From assembly GCF_000429785.1 (NCBI RefSeq), contig NZ_AUCN01000001.1, forward strand, positions 25,256 through 89,255: a stretch of 64,000 bases of DNA, read 5' to 3'. Position 1 is the stretch's first letter. Every line of letters begins with the position of its first letter. The notes below the pieces were generated by a model. It had not been told where the DNA came from, ran no database searches, and saw only the letters and a list, made by a program, of their open reading frames with translations. This document shows positions 1 through 8,856 of this stretch, piece after piece. Origin of the DNA: Chitinibacter tainanensis DSM 15459. GTDB taxonomy: Bacteria > Pseudomonadota > Gammaproteobacteria > Burkholderiales > Chitinibacteraceae. A program made the translations under genes and the position numbers.

Positions 1-895
1 CCACTTGCGCGGCATTGCACTGCGCTGGCGTGGCGCTGGGGCTGTCGGGGTAGACTTCGGTGGTGGTTACCAGCGCCGCCGCTGTCATCCCGCCACACAG
101 CCCGAGCTCGCGCTTAGCGTAATTGATCACGCCATGCTGCTGCAGTGGCTCGCCAATCAGGCAGCCCTGCGCGTCGGGCAAGGCAATGTGGGTCACCTGG
201 CTCACAGCGGCAATCAATGCGCGCTGAAACTCAGGCGCTGGGCGCTCGTTATCGCCGACCAGATAAAAGCCATCCGGAATCGCATGCCAATCAAAGGCTA
301 CGCCATCGCGGGCGGCTTTGGCCGGGCCAAATTCACTATTGTCGGTGTCGGTGGTTTCGTGCAAATCGATATGCAGCGCCACCTGCGGCGCATGAGCGGC
401 CACACAGGCCAGCACCGCCGCGGCTTCTTGCGCCGGGCTATCGGCATAAAAATGCCGGTTAGGGTCGAGCGTGAGCGGATTCCAGCGATTGATGGTTTCA
501 AAGCCCCACGGGCTGATACAGGGCAAGACCAAGAGATTCACATGCTCGGCATAGCGGGCAAAATCGTGCGCAATAAATTGCAAGGCACCGAGCACGCCAC
601 TGGTTTCGTAGCCGTGTACGCCCCCGGTAATCAGCACCGTCGGGCGCTCGGGCAGCCACACACGGCTTTTTACCGCCAGCAAAGGATAGCTCGCCAAACC
701 CAGCGCGCAGTAATCGAGCCGGCCGTATTCAATCAGCTCCGCTGCGGCAGGCAGCGTCTGGCGCAACGGCTTGAGCACCAGATCGGCATAGCAGCGCTGG
801 CGTTGCTGACGGGCCAGCCAAGCGGCTTTTTCCGCTGCGCCCCAGGCCTGGCCGGAACGGCCAATCGGGTAGATGGTGCGATGGGGAGCAGACAT
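1..895 (-). CDS. M14-family zinc carboxypeptidase-like protein (C-terminus outside window)
   Basis: This is the N-terminal part (about 298 codons) of an M14/succinylglutamate-desuccinylase-like metallohydrolase, cut by the left window edge. Read down from the ATG at 895, it has GGVHGYE, giving zinc ligands His94 and Glu97, and HIDLHE with His179 as the third ligand. A DPNRHF segment fits the family's Asn/Arg that binds the substrate carboxylate. No signal peptide is visible, so a cytoplasmic peptidase or amide hydrolase is likely; the substrate cannot be told. It follows uppP on the same strand, but a terminator and a palindromic repeat lie between them. The long plus-strand reading frame over the same DNA is its antisense shadow. 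The ribosome-binding site is weak (GAGG about 10 nt upstream). Confidence 0.8.
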   Translation of the reverse strand, partial: MSAPHRTIYPIGRSGQAWGAAEKAAWLARQQRQRCYADLVLKPLRQTLPAAAELIEYGRLDYCALGLASYPLLAVKSRVWLPERPTVLITGGVHGYETSGVLGALQFIAHDFARYAEHVNLLVLPCISPWGFETINRWNPLTLDPNRHFYADSPAQEAAAVLACVAAHAPQVALHIDLHETTDTDNSEFGPAKAARDGVAFDWHAIPDGFYLVGDNERPAPEFQRALIAAVSQVTHIALPDAQGCLIGEPLQQHGVINYAKRELGLCGGMTAAALVTTTEVYPDSPSATPAQCNAAQV

Positions 896-1029
896 CAGAA
901 GCAACCTCGGCAGACAACGCAGAAGGCCTCACTATACACCGCCCACCTTGGCCTCGGGATCAGGGGAATCGGTCACGGCTGAGGCGCCCAGTACTTGCCA
1001 CACGCCTCAATCTGGTCGGCCTATAAAAA

Positions 1030-1060
1030 ACAAAACCGCAGCTATTGCTGCGGTTTTTAA
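1030..1060 (-). terminator. Rho-independent terminator after uppP
   Basis: AAAACCGCAG and CTGCGGTTTT form a 10-bp stem with a short loop. The A/T flanks make it work in either direction. It lies downstream of uppP and separates it from the M14 gene. Confidence 0.8.
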
Positions 1061-1061
1061 T

Positions 1062-1110
1062 GGGTATCGCCCTGCGAGCATTACCTCGAAAGACTTACAG
1101 GCAGATACCC
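1062..1110. repeat. GGGTAT/ATACCC palindromic repeat, copy 1
   Basis: 49 bp beginning GGGTATCGCC and ending GGCAGATACCC. It ends one base before the stop codon of uppP, so it would form the first structure in the uppP 3' UTR, ahead of the terminator. Confidence 0.75.
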
Positions 1111-1938
1111 TTAGCCGGCATTCCAGTTCACCAAGCCGAAATGCCAGGTCGCCAGCACAATCAGGCCGAACACAATGCGATACCACGCAAACACCACGAA
1201 GGTATGCGTAGACACAAAGCGAATCAGCGCGCGAATGGCGATAAAGGCAAAAATAAACGAGGAAATAAAGCCCACCGCAAACACCGCAATATCGGCGCTA
1301 TCGAGCACATGGCGGTGTTTATACAAGCTATACAGCGAAGCCGCGCCCAAGGTCGGAATGCCCAAAAAGAACGAAAACTCGGTCGCCGCTTTGCGCGACA
1401 GGCCGAGGAACATCCCGCCAATGATGGTCGCGCCAGAGCGGCTCGTACCGGGAATCAGCGCCAGACATTGGCAGAAACCGACCTTGATTGCGTCTTTCAG
1501 CGTCAGCTCGTCTACCGTCTCAACCCGCACGGTGTGCTGGCGTTTTTCCGCCCATAGAATAATAAAGCCACCGACGATAAAAGCCACCGACACCGCCACC
1601 GGGTTAAACAGCACCGCCTTGATGTGCTCGGAAAACAGCTTGCCCAAGATCGCCGCTGGAATAAACGCCACAATCACGCCCAGCAGCAAGGTGCGGCCCG
1701 GGCCGGGCTGGCCGGCGCTGGCAATACTGCTGCCGATTTTGCGCCGGTATTCCCACACCACCGCCAGCATCGCGCCCAGCTGGATAAAAATCTCGTACAC
1801 ATCGCGCTTTTCCTTGGTCAGGAAATTGAGCAGATCGCCAGTCAGAATCAAATGGCCAGTCGAGGAAATCGGCAGGAATTCGGTGATACCTTCCACCAAA
1901 CCCATAATCAGGGAATGAAACAGCAGAATCGGATCCAT
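1111..1938 (-). CDS. uppP: Undecaprenyl-diphosphatase UppP (BacA family)
   Basis: Inner-membrane enzyme that dephosphorylates undecaprenyl diphosphate to recycle the lipid carrier of peptidoglycan and O-antigen synthesis; overproduction gives bacitracin resistance in other bacteria. The 275 residues match the family length. The first signature EGITEFLPISSTGH lies at residues 16-29, with the conserved Glu pair and His29. The second, PGTSRSGATI, lies near residue 170. The rest is hydrophobic segments typical of the eight-helix fold. It appears monocistronic: a promoter-like element lies 35-65 bp upstream and a repeat plus terminator follow the stop codon. Confidence 0.96.
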   Translation of the reverse strand: MDPILLFHSLIMGLVEGITEFLPISSTGHLILTGDLLNFLTKEKRDVYEIFIQLGAMLAVVWEYRRKIGSSIASAGQPGPGRTLLLGVIVAFIPAAILGKLFSEHIKAVLFNPVAVSVAFIVGGFIILWAEKRQHTVRVETVDELTLKDAIKVGFCQCLALIPGTSRSGATIIGGMFLGLSRKAATEFSFFLGIPTLGAASLYSLYKHRHVLDSADIAVFAVGFISSFIFAFIAIRALIRFVSTHTFVVFAWYRIVFGLIVLATWHFGLVNWNAG

Positions 1939-1973
1939 AGCGGGGCGCAGGCAAGCAGTTGAAAAGGTGCGCG

Positions 1974-2004
1974 ATTATAGGCTTAAGCGCACTGTAATGG
2001 GCAA
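1974..2004 (-). promoter_or_regulatory. Probable sigma-70 promoter of uppP
   Basis: On the minus strand a perfect TATAAT (1974-1979) lies 19 bp downstream of TTGCCC (1999-2004). The spacing is slightly long, but the -10 box is perfect and the distance to the uppP start is suitable. Confidence 0.5.
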
Positions 2005-2104
2005 GTATCGCCGCGGCGGATGACGGCCTGATGATGTGGCGCGGTGTGAATATTTACACCCGCCCTTGGGAACCGCCCCAGGTGGCCCCACTCTCAGAAG
2101 GGTG

Positions 2105-2181
2105 TGCAATGCACGAGTGCATTATGCTCATCTCCTCCCTGTTGACCGGGCGCCCGTTACCCAACCGGCGCCCGTTTTTTT
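2105..2181 (+). ncRNA. Candidate small RNA with exposed anti-Shine-Dalgarno stretch
   Basis: A strong plus-strand terminator ends a stretch with no plus-strand protein gene: uppP and dciA on either side are both minus-strand. Upstream of the terminator is a perfect hairpin, AATGCAC-GA-GTGCATT (2108-2123). Between the hairpins is a CU-rich single-stranded stretch with CTCCTCCCT at 2132-2140, which can pair with ribosome-binding sites. This is the build of Hfq-type base-pairing sRNAs. The 5' end is unknown; an 18-bp palindrome at 2043-2060 (GGTGTG...) could mark the promoter region. A 5-7 nt spaced GAAGGG/ATG pair at 2097-2112 also allows a short peptide, which I think less likely. Confidence 0.45.
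2147..2181 (+). terminator. Rho-independent terminator of the candidate sRNA
   Basis: CGGGCGCC (2147-2154) pairs with GGCGCCCG (2167-2174), followed by seven T. The T-run is only on the plus strand, so it does not serve dciA or uppP. Confidence 0.8.
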
Positions 2182-2243
2182 GCCCTCGGCAATCCGCGCC
2201 AGCGCGGGGTATCTTCCGCGCGTATCGGCTAGGCCAGCGTGGC

Positions 2244-2678
2244 TTAGCAGCGATGATGGCGCAGCAAATTACTTAGTGCCTGCTTTAAATCCGGATCACT
2301 CACCTCTTCAGCCAGCGCCGAAAACGCTGCCTTGGCCGGCTCGGTCATGCGTAAAGTCTTGGTTTGCATCGGATTTCCCTGCTGCAGGGCAACTTGCACC
2401 TTGGCGCGGATTGCGGTAGCGTGCACTCCAGCCCGATCCAATGCCGCGAGAATATCCGGCTCGGACTGGCGCAAACGCGCCGCCGCGGCACTGCCGGGCA
2501 CGGCCACCAGCAAGGTGGAACCCGACCAAGCCACGCCCTGACACACCCGTGCTACTTCCGGGCTCAGGGCCGAGCGGACAATCTGCAGCAGCTGTTGATA
2601 CTGATCGAGCTGACGCACCAGCCGTTTAAGCTGGAAATCGCCTTCCATCAGTTGCGAAACGTGGACCTGTTTATTCAT
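2244..2678 (-). CDS. dciA: DciA-like protein (DUF721), probable replicative helicase loader
   Basis: A 144-residue DUF721 protein. Members of this family (DciA) interact with and load the DnaB replicative helicase in the many bacteria that lack DnaC or DnaI. The N-terminal half carries the family pattern of a helix, then the GSTLLVAVPGSAAAARLRQ segment ending in an RLRQ turn. The C-terminal part (residues about 100-144) is a variable tail. The gene order dciA next to an M23 peptidase and secA is the usual one in Neisseriales and other betaproteobacteria, which supports the call. It is transcribed away from the M23 gene; the two start codons are only 12 bp apart. Confidence 0.8.
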   Translation of the reverse strand: MNKQVHVSQLMEGDFQLKRLVRQLDQYQQLLQIVRSALSPEVARVCQGVAWSGSTLLVAVPGSAAAARLRQSEPDILAALDRAGVHATAIRAKVQVALQQGNPMQTKTLRMTEPAKAAFSALAEEVSDPDLKQALSNLLRHHRC

Positions 2679-2690
2679 ACAAGGATTCCA

Positions 2691-3581
2691 ATGAATATCA
2701 TTGTGGTGTCACCCCGACTCAATCAAGCCATCTCGCTGGGCCCGCGCGAACTGAGCGCGATTGGCTTAATGCTGACCGTGCTGATTGGGGCTGCGGCCTT
2801 TGGTTTGGGCATGCTGTTTGCCCCCAATCGGGTCGAGCCCCTGCTGCGCATGATGCCCGGCCAGCACGCCCGGCAAAACGAAATCGATGCCCTCGCGGTA
2901 CAAGTCGGGCAATTGCAAGCCAAATTGGCGCGGCTGGATAGCTTGGCCAATCAAGTGGGCGACAAAACCGGCATCGATATTAAACCGTTTTTAAGTCAGC
3001 AGGCAGCGCCACAGGGCGGACTGGCTCAGCCCGGCCAGCATTTTGCCGTCTCGGGCCTGCGTGAAATCCTGCAACAAACCGATGCCAAAATGGCCGCGAT
3101 GATTGATCAGCTGACGCTGGCCGAAGCAGTCTTGATGACGCCCGACGCGAGCTATCTACCGCGGCATGCGCCATTGGCAATTGCCCCGCAATCATCGAGC
3201 TTTGGCTGGCGGATCGACCCCTTCAAAGGCACGCAGGTTTTCCACGAAGGGATTGATTATCAGGGCGATAGTGGCACCCCGATTGTGGCCGCTGCCACAG
3301 GCAAAGTGGTGTATGCGGCTTACCACCCGCAGTATGGTAATATGGTCGAGCTTGATCATGGCAAAGATTTAACCAGCCGTTACGCCCATGCCAGCCAGCT
3401 ACTGGTCAAGGAAGGCGAAACGGTCAAAGTCGGCCAGAAGATTGCGTTACTGGGCAGCACTGGTCGCTCTACCGGCCCCCACCTGCATTTCGAGATCCGC
3501 TACCGCGGCATCGCGCAAAATCCACTACGTTTTCTTGATGGCGGACAAGCAAACCTAGCCGCGGCAAGCAGCAAGCCTTGA
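2691..3581 (+). CDS. M23-family (LytM) peptidoglycan endopeptidase, membrane-anchored
   Basis: Zinc metallopeptidase likely acting on peptidoglycan cross-links in the periplasm, or a LytM-type activator of amidases. The chosen ATG at 2691 has AAGGA at a good distance; the open frame runs further upstream, but that part is antisense to dciA. Residues 21-45 form one membrane anchor and 60-100 a short helical region. The C-terminal LytM domain has HEGID (His185, Asp189) and HLHFE (His264, His266). All four metal/catalytic positions are present, so the enzyme is probably active. It sits between dciA and secA, as in related genomes. Confidence 0.92.
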   Translation: MNIIVVSPRLNQAISLGPRELSAIGLMLTVLIGAAAFGLGMLFAPNRVEPLLRMMPGQHARQNEIDALAVQVGQLQAKLARLDSLANQVGDKTGIDIKPFLSQQAAPQGGLAQPGQHFAVSGLREILQQTDAKMAAMIDQLTLAEAVLMTPDASYLPRHAPLAIAPQSSSFGWRIDPFKGTQVFHEGIDYQGDSGTPIVAAATGKVVYAAYHPQYGNMVELDHGKDLTSRYAHASQLLVKEGETVKVGQKIALLGSTGRSTGPHLHFEIRYRGIAQNPLRFLDGGQANLAAASSKP

Positions 3582-3692
3582 AAAAAGGTAGGGTGGAGTC
3601 CATTTAGGCCCAATGCCCCTGTTCCGGCTAAGGGCTTTTGAACTAATTGATAAAAATTTGAGCCTCGCCGAGGCCGTCACGTTGGTAGCACT

Positions 3693-6434
3693 ATGATTGC
3701 AACTCTGCTGAAAAAAGTATTTGGAAGCCGTAATGACCGTTTGTTGAAACAATACGGTGCCATCGTCAAGCAGATTAATGCGCTCGAACCGCAAATCGCT
3801 GCCTTATCCGACGAGCAATTGCGAGGCAAAACCCAAGAATTCAAAGACCGGCTGGCCAAGGGCGAAACCCTCGACCAAATCCTGCCGGAAGCCTTTGCCG
3901 TCTGTCGCGAAGGCGGCAAACGCGCACTGGGCATGCGTCATTTCGATGTGCAGCTGATCGGTGGTTTGGTACACCATCAGGGCAAGATTTCCGAAATGCG
4001 TACCGGTGAAGGTAAAACGCTGGTAGCCACGCTGGCGGCCTACCTGAATGCCCTGACCGGTAAAGGCGTGCACGTGATTACCGTGAATGACTATCTGGCG
4101 CAACGCGATGCGGCGCAGATGGGCAAGCTGTATAACTTCCTGGGCCTGAGCTGCGGGGTGAACCTCGGCCAGATGGCTCATCAGGATAAAAAAGCCGCCT
4201 ACGAATGCGATATCACCTACGGTACCAATAACGAATTCGGCTTTGACTACCTGCGCGACAATATGGTGTTCAGCGTGGAAGAGCGCGTACAGCGCGGCCT
4301 GAATTTCGCCGTAGTCGACGAGGTGGATTCGATTCTGATCGATGAAGCGCGTACTCCGCTGATTATCTCTGGCCCTGCCGATGACAACACCGAGTTGTAT
4401 AAGGCCATGAACAACGTGCCAGCCCGCCTGATCAAGCAGGAAACCGAAGAAGGCGAAGGCGATTACTGGGTGGATGAAAAAGCCCACTCGGTGATGCTGT
4501 CGGAAGCGGGCCACGAGCATGTGGAGCAAATCCTGACCGAAATGGGCCTGCTGCCTGCTGGCGATAGCCTGTATGCGCCAGCGCATATCAGCCTGATTCA
4601 CCATCTGAACGCCGCCCTGCGCGCCCATGCGCTGTTCGTGAAAGATCAGCACTATGTGGTAATGGATGGCGAAGTGATCATCGTGGATGAACACACTGGC
4701 CGTCTGATGTCGGGCCGCCGCTGGTCAGAAGGCCTGCATCAGGCCGTCGAAGCCAAGGAAGGCGTGGATATCCAGCAAGAAAACCAAACGCTGGCCACCA
4801 TCACGCTGCAAAACTATTTCCGGATGTACAACAAGCTGGCCGGTATGACCGGTACAGCTGATACCGAAGCCTACGAATTCCAGCAGATTTATGGCTTGGA
4901 AACCGTGATCATCCCGACCAATCGACCGATGATCCGACAAGACCGCCAAGATCAGGTATTCAAAACTGCGGCGGAAAAATACAAAGCCATCATCACCGAC
5001 ATCAAGGGTTGCGTTGAGCGTGGCCAACCGACGCTGGTCGGCACCACCTCGATCGAGCAATCCGAAATCCTGTCGAACATCCTGAAACAGGAAGGCATTG
5101 CGCACAACGTCCTGAACGCCAAGCACCACGCCAAAGAAGCGCAAATCGTGGCGCAAGCCGGTAGCGCGGGTCAGGTAACGATTGCCACCAATATGGCCGG
5201 CCGTGGTACCGATATTGTGCTGGGCGGCAGTATCGAAGCGCAGCTCAAACAAATCGAAGCCGACGAAACACTGGACGACGCAGCCAAAGCCGCTCAAGTG
5301 GCCGCGCTGAAAGCCGACTGGCAAGTTAAACACGATGCCGTCCTGGCCGCTGGCGGTCTGCATATCATTGGTACCGAGCGCCACGAATCTCGCCGGATCG
5401 ACAACCAGCTGCGTGGCCGTTCTGGCCGTCAGGGTGACCCGGGCTCAAGCCGTTTCTATCTGTCGCTGGAAGACCCGCTGCTGCGTATTTTCGCCGGCGA
5501 TCGCGTGGCCTTCGTGATGGACAAGCTGAAAATGCCAGAAGGCGAGCCAATCGAAGCCGGCATGGTGTCGCGCGCCATCGAATCAGCCCAACGCAAAGTG
5601 GAAGGCCGCAACTTCGACATGCGTAAACAGCTGCTGGAATACGATGATGTCGCCAACGAGCAGCGCAAGGCCATCTACAGCCAGCGTAACAAAATTCTGG
5701 AAAGCACCGAAGTCACCGACACCATCGCCGCGATGCGCACCGGTTACTTTGGCGAGCTGTTTGATACCTATCTGCCACCCGATTCAATGGAAGAGCAGTG
5801 GGATGCCGAAGGTTTGGAGCGCGCGCTGAACGAGCTGCAAGTCAGCGCCGCGGTGCGCGAGTGGGTGGCCAACGAGAAATCTCTGTCGATCGAAGACATG
5901 CGCCAGCGTGTAATCGACGCGGCCAAAGCCAGCTACGACGCGAAAGTGGAACAAGCCGGCGAGCCGAATTTCCGCAATTTCGAACGCTCAGTGCTGCTCT
6001 CGCACGTGGACCAATACTGGCGCGAACACCTGTCGGCGCTGGATCATCTGCGTCAGGGTATCCATCTGCGCGGCTACGCGCAGAAAAACCCGAAACAGGA
6101 ATACAAACGCGAAGCCTTCGAGCTGTTTGCCGCTCTGCTGGATCAGATCAAACGCAATGTGCTGCAAGTGATCATGACCGTACAAGTACGCAGCGCCGAA
6201 GATGCGGCCGCCGTCGAACAGCACGCCGTACCTGCCGAAGCGCTGCAGTTCTCGCACGAAGAGCTGGAAGCCGTGTTGGCCAGTGGCGACGAAGAGCAGA
6301 TTCGCGCCGCGCTGATGGCCGCCATGCAGCAAGAAGGTGGCCCACGCATTCAGTTCAGTGGCGTAAGCCGCAACGACCCATGCCCATGCGGCTCGGGCAA
6401 GAAATACAAACACTGCCACGGTCAGCTGAACTAA
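3693..6434 (+). CDS. secA: Preprotein translocase ATPase SecA
   Basis: The motor ATPase that drives secreted proteins through SecYEG. It has 913 residues, close to the E. coli protein (901). Visible in order are the DEAD-motor Walker A ([12 protein letters not shown], near residue 105), the Walker B region [20 protein letters not shown] near 210, the second motor domain with GTTSIEQSE and [11 protein letters not shown], the [17 protein letters not shown] segment, and a C-terminal zinc-binding tail [17 protein letters not shown] that contacts SecB and lipids. The 110-bp upstream region holds a short hairpin (GCCTC-GCC-GAGGC, 3662-3674) and no clear secM-like leader. A strong terminator follows. 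Confidence 0.99.
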   Translation: MIATLLKKVFGSRNDRLLKQYGAIVKQINALEPQIAALSDEQLRGKTQEFKDRLAKGETLDQILPEAFAVCREGGKRALGMRHFDVQLIGGLVHHQGKISEMRTGEGKTLVATLAAYLNALTGKGVHVITVNDYLAQRDAAQMGKLYNFLGLSCGVNLGQMAHQDKKAAYECDITYGTNNEFGFDYLRDNMVFSVEERVQRGLNFAVVDEVDSILIDEARTPLIISGPADDNTELYKAMNNVPARLIKQETEEGEGDYWVDEKAHSVMLSEAGHEHVEQILTEMGLLPAGDSLYAPAHISLIHHLNAALRAHALFVKDQHYVVMDGEVIIVDEHTGRLMSGRRWSEGLHQAVEAKEGVDIQQENQTLATITLQNYFRMYNKLAGMTGTADTEAYEFQQIYGLETVIIPTNRPMIRQDRQDQVFKTAAEKYKAIITDIKGCVERGQPTLVGTTSIEQSEILSNILKQEGIAHNVLNAKHHAKEAQIVAQAGSAGQVTIATNMAGRGTDIVLGGSIEAQLKQIEADETLDDAAKAAQVAALKADWQVKHDAVLAAGGLHIIGTERHESRRIDNQLRGRSGRQGDPGSSRFYLSLEDPLLRIFAGDRVAFVMDKLKMPEGEPIEAGMVSRAIESAQRKVEGRNFDMRKQLLEYDDVANEQRKAIYSQRNKILESTEVTDTIAAMRTGYFGELFDTYLPPDSMEEQWDAEGLERALNELQVSAAVREWVANEKSLSIEDMRQRVIDAAKASYDAKVEQAGEPNFRNFERSVLLSHVDQYWREHLSALDHLRQGIHLRGYAQKNPKQEYKREAFELFAALLDQIKRNVLQVIMTVQVRSAEDAAAVEQHAVPAEALQFSHEELEAVLASGDEEQIRAALMAAMQQEGGPRIQFSGVSRNDPCPCGSGKKYKHCHGQLN

Positions 6435-6451
6435 GCCGCCACGCAGCCAAT

Positions 6452-6481
6452 AAAAAAGCACCCCGCGGGGTGCTTTTTTAT
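6452..6481 (+). terminator. Rho-independent terminator of secA
   Basis: AAAAAAGCACCCC and GGGGTGCTTTTTT form a near-perfect inverted repeat 17 bp after the secA stop, with a T-run on the plus strand. Confidence 0.93.
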
Positions 6482-6653
6482 TGCGGTTTCATCGCATAGC
6501 TCAGGGATAGATCAAGCAACTAGACCTAAAGCCGTGGCCAGCTCTAGGCCAGCCCATGGCCGCCGCTGCATATCTGCACAAGCCGCCAGCCACGTTGCTA
6601 CCCGAAACGACCATCGCGCCCACGATGATTTTTCAACCGCAAATACTCAGACC

Positions 6654-6703
6654 GGGTATCTAGCCACAAAGCTCATTCATAAATAGCTTTCCAGCTATAC
6701 CCC
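6654..6703. repeat. GGGTAT/ATACCC palindromic repeat, copy 2
   Basis: 50 bp from GGGTATCTAGCC to CCAGCTATACCCC with AAAGCT/AATAGCTTT inner arms. It lies in the convergent gap between secA and the TraB-family gene, five bases from the latter's stop codon. Confidence 0.8.
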
Positions 6704-6708
6704 ATTCA

Positions 6709-7650
6709 TCACTTACTGGTCGCGGGCAAATTCACCGGCTCGACCTTATAGCCCAGCTGACGTAGTAGATTCGGCAAGCCATGTTCACCGACCAGATGCA
6801 GGCTACCCACCGCGATAAAGTTGGCCTGCCCCTCGCGCAACAGCGCATCAATGCGCTGCGCCATGCGTGGATTGCGCTCATCCAGTAAGCGCACCATCGC
6901 CGCGCGATCTTCGGCGGTATTTTCACATTCACACCAGCTGCGGTATTGGCTCATGGTTGCCCAGTCCCGGCGATTCCATACGTCAACCAACTTGAGCATT
7001 TGCTGGCGGCCATGGCCATTTTCCAGCATGGTCAGCGCCTGTTCGTGCTGGGCCAGGCTAAGCTCGCCATTGTCTTTCAGCGCAGCCAGCTGCTCGGCAA
7101 CGGTTTCCAGCCCTTTGACCGGAAGCTGCCGCTGTTTGGCCAGCTGCAGCAAGACGTTTTCGGTGCCATAGCTACCTTCCACTCCGGCCAGCTGCGCATC
7201 CAGCAGCGTTAAGGTCACCATCAGGAAATTGATGTCCAGCTGTTCCAGTAAGGCATTGGGCAAACACAGCCGGGCGAGCTGCGCCTGATAGCGCGCTTTC
7301 ACGGCCGCGGGCACATTGGCTTTGCCCTGCATGCCGGCCAGCAATTGCTGCGAGACACTGGCGTCATCCAGATCCAGCTCCAGCACCAGCTGGCGGCTAG
7401 CCTGCAAAGCACTGCGCACTTGCGGCCCCAGCGCGCTCCCTTCCACGCGGTTGGCATGGATGGTGCCATACAGATAAGACTGGGTTTTTCCGTGACTAAT
7501 GCGCCAGAGAAAACCGCGCTCGCTACCCACCTTGGCCAGCTGCGCCGCTGTGAGCGGAGTTGGTATCGGATTGGGGCACACTGCCGCCTGCGCCGTTGCC
7601 GCGAGGCCGCAAACGGCGAGCAGCGCCACCGCCAGCTGCTTTAGGCGCAT
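6709..7650 (-). CDS. TraB/GumN family protein, secreted
   Basis: A 313-residue protein with an N-terminal signal peptide (hydrophobic stretch to about residue 22, ending AQA) and a TraB/GumN (Tiki-like) domain. Family marks are YLYGTIHA near residue 60, the ERNPRMAQRI segment near 260, and VGSLHLVGEHG near 280. The fold holds conserved His/Glu residues thought to bind a metal, and some eukaryotic members are metalloproteases; the bacterial role is unknown. Four Cys in the mature part fit a periplasmic location. Its start codon lies inside the last codons of the MTHFR-like gene (10-bp overlap), so the two are translated as a pair. Confidence 0.88.
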   Translation of the reverse strand: MRLKQLAVALLAVCGLAATAQAAVCPNPIPTPLTAAQLAKVGSERGFLWRISHGKTQSYLYGTIHANRVEGSALGPQVRSALQASRQLVLELDLDDASVSQQLLAGMQGKANVPAAVKARYQAQLARLCLPNALLEQLDINFLMVTLTLLDAQLAGVEGSYGTENVLLQLAKQRQLPVKGLETVAEQLAALKDNGELSLAQHEQALTMLENGHGRQQMLKLVDVWNRRDWATMSQYRSWCECENTAEDRAAMVRLLDERNPRMAQRIDALLREGQANFIAVGSLHLVGEHGLPNLLRQLGYKVEPVNLPATSK

Positions 7651-8579
7651 GTGGCCTCCTGCGCAGCAAACATCGCCGCAATATCGCGCACCAGCTGCAG
7701 CGAGGCTTCGATTTCGTCTTTACGAATCGCCACGCTTTCTACATTACATCCAATGGGTATCTGCTTGGCAGCCGCATACTGCAATAGCTCGGCGAAGATA
7801 CTCCGGCACACCGCCAGTGAATCCGCCAGAATATCGCCCGAATGACGCAGATCGTTTTCCAGCCATTGCGGAATGCTGATCCCCAGCCATTTCATAAATT
7901 CCAGCGTTTTGGCCGAGCCGCACGGGGTAATGGTAAAAATAATCGGCACCATCGGCGTGCCGCTGGCCTGACAGGCGTAGTAGTAATCCGAGAGGAAATT
8001 CTTGGCCGCCTCGACGTTATACACACACTGGGTCACAAAAAACGAGCAGCCTTCGGCCACTTTATGCGCCACGCGCAGATGCTCATCCTGCTTCACCAAA
8101 TGCCGCTCAGGAATCGCCACCCCACCCACCAGCAAGCGCGGGTTCACTTCCCGGCGCAAGGCATAGGCCTGATTCACCGTCAGCGCCACCGCCTGCTCAC
8201 GCGAAGCCGCGCCAACAAACACCGACACCCCTTCGCCCAGCGCCTGCAAATCGGCGCCAAACTGCGCCGGCGCATATTTACCCACACAGCGGTAATTGAT
8301 CTTGGGTATCGGCAAAGCCGCCAGATAATCGCGGCTGTAGGTTAGCGGATCGAGCGTCGCCAAAAACGGAAACGGCCGCGCCACATCGGTACGCTCGGCT
8401 TCATCCTGAATGTCATACAGCACCAGCCCATCAATCGGCAGCGGCGCAATGCGCTCTACTTGCAAGGCGGCGATTTCAGCAATTTTCTCCGTCGGATGAT
8501 TGACCTTGGGCGGCGTAATACCGTACAGCAGAATCCCAGCCTGACGCTGGGCAATTTTGGTGTGCAATGGTGTGGGCAT
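7641..8579 (-). CDS. Methylenetetrahydrofolate reductase-like TIM-barrel protein
   Basis: A 312-residue protein resembling the MetF/MTHFR family, which reduces 5,10-methylene-THF to 5-methyl-THF using FAD. Family features are VGGVAIPERH near residue 150, a barrel strand KVAEGCSFFVTQCVYN near 185, and VPIIFTITPCGS near 212. The classical N-terminal SVTxGAGG motif of E. coli MetF is not present, so it may be a divergent paralogue rather than the main MetF. Two Cys-containing motifs (FVTQCVYN and TITPCGS) stand out. It forms a two-gene unit with the downstream TraB-family gene. The gap to the divergent binding-protein gene holds repeated ATTGG boxes. Confidence 0.7.
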   Translation of the reverse strand: MPTPLHTKIAQRQAGILLYGITPPKVNHPTEKIAEIAALQVERIAPLPIDGLVLYDIQDEAERTDVARPFPFLATLDPLTYSRDYLAALPIPKINYRCVGKYAPAQFGADLQALGEGVSVFVGAASREQAVALTVNQAYALRREVNPRLLVGGVAIPERHLVKQDEHLRVAHKVAEGCSFFVTQCVYNVEAAKNFLSDYYYACQASGTPMVPIIFTITPCGSAKTLEFMKWLGISIPQWLENDLRHSGDILADSLAVCRSIFAELLQYAAAKQIPIGCNVESVAIRKDEIEASLQLVRDIAAMFAAQEATCA

Positions 8580-8681
8580 GAACAGGCTCGCAATCGTTTG
8601 CGCGATTTTACCCAGTTTTAGGCCCTGCGGGGCTGAGAAACCGTGCCCTAGCTATTTGAAAAAGCGCAGAAATCTACCCCT

Positions 8682-8779
8682 GATTGGCCCGTTTACTCGC
8701 CCAATCGTACCCACCCCTGTGCCGGTATAAGCCAATCTGGCCCAGCGCCACCGCTTCCCGCTAGCTTTGTATTGGCTTA
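8682..8779. promoter_or_regulatory. Four ATTGG boxes in the divergent gap
   Basis: Between the MTHFR-like gene and the amino-acid binding protein lie two inverted pairs: GATTGG (8682-8687) with CCAATC (8701-8706), and TAAGCCAAT (8728-8736) with ATTGGCTTA (8771-8779). The second pair has 9-bp perfect arms. This looks like a regulator binding region for one or both genes. Confidence 0.4.
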
Positions 8780-8856
8780 GGTAGGGCTTTCTCGCATTGC
8801 TGCACTGGTGTGAAGCGCTGAGAATGAGCTTTTTAACGCATGGCAGAAGGTGAAAA

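Noticed and set aside
5..982. Long plus-strand open frame at the left edge
   Set aside because: It is antisense to the M14 gene, whose zinc-ligand motifs are clear on the minus strand. High GC and codon bias open such shadow frames.
2112..2210. Short peptide starting MHECIMLISSLL in the candidate sRNA
   Set aside because: It has a fair ribosome-binding site, but its frame runs through the terminator hairpin and T-run, so an RNA gene is the better reading.
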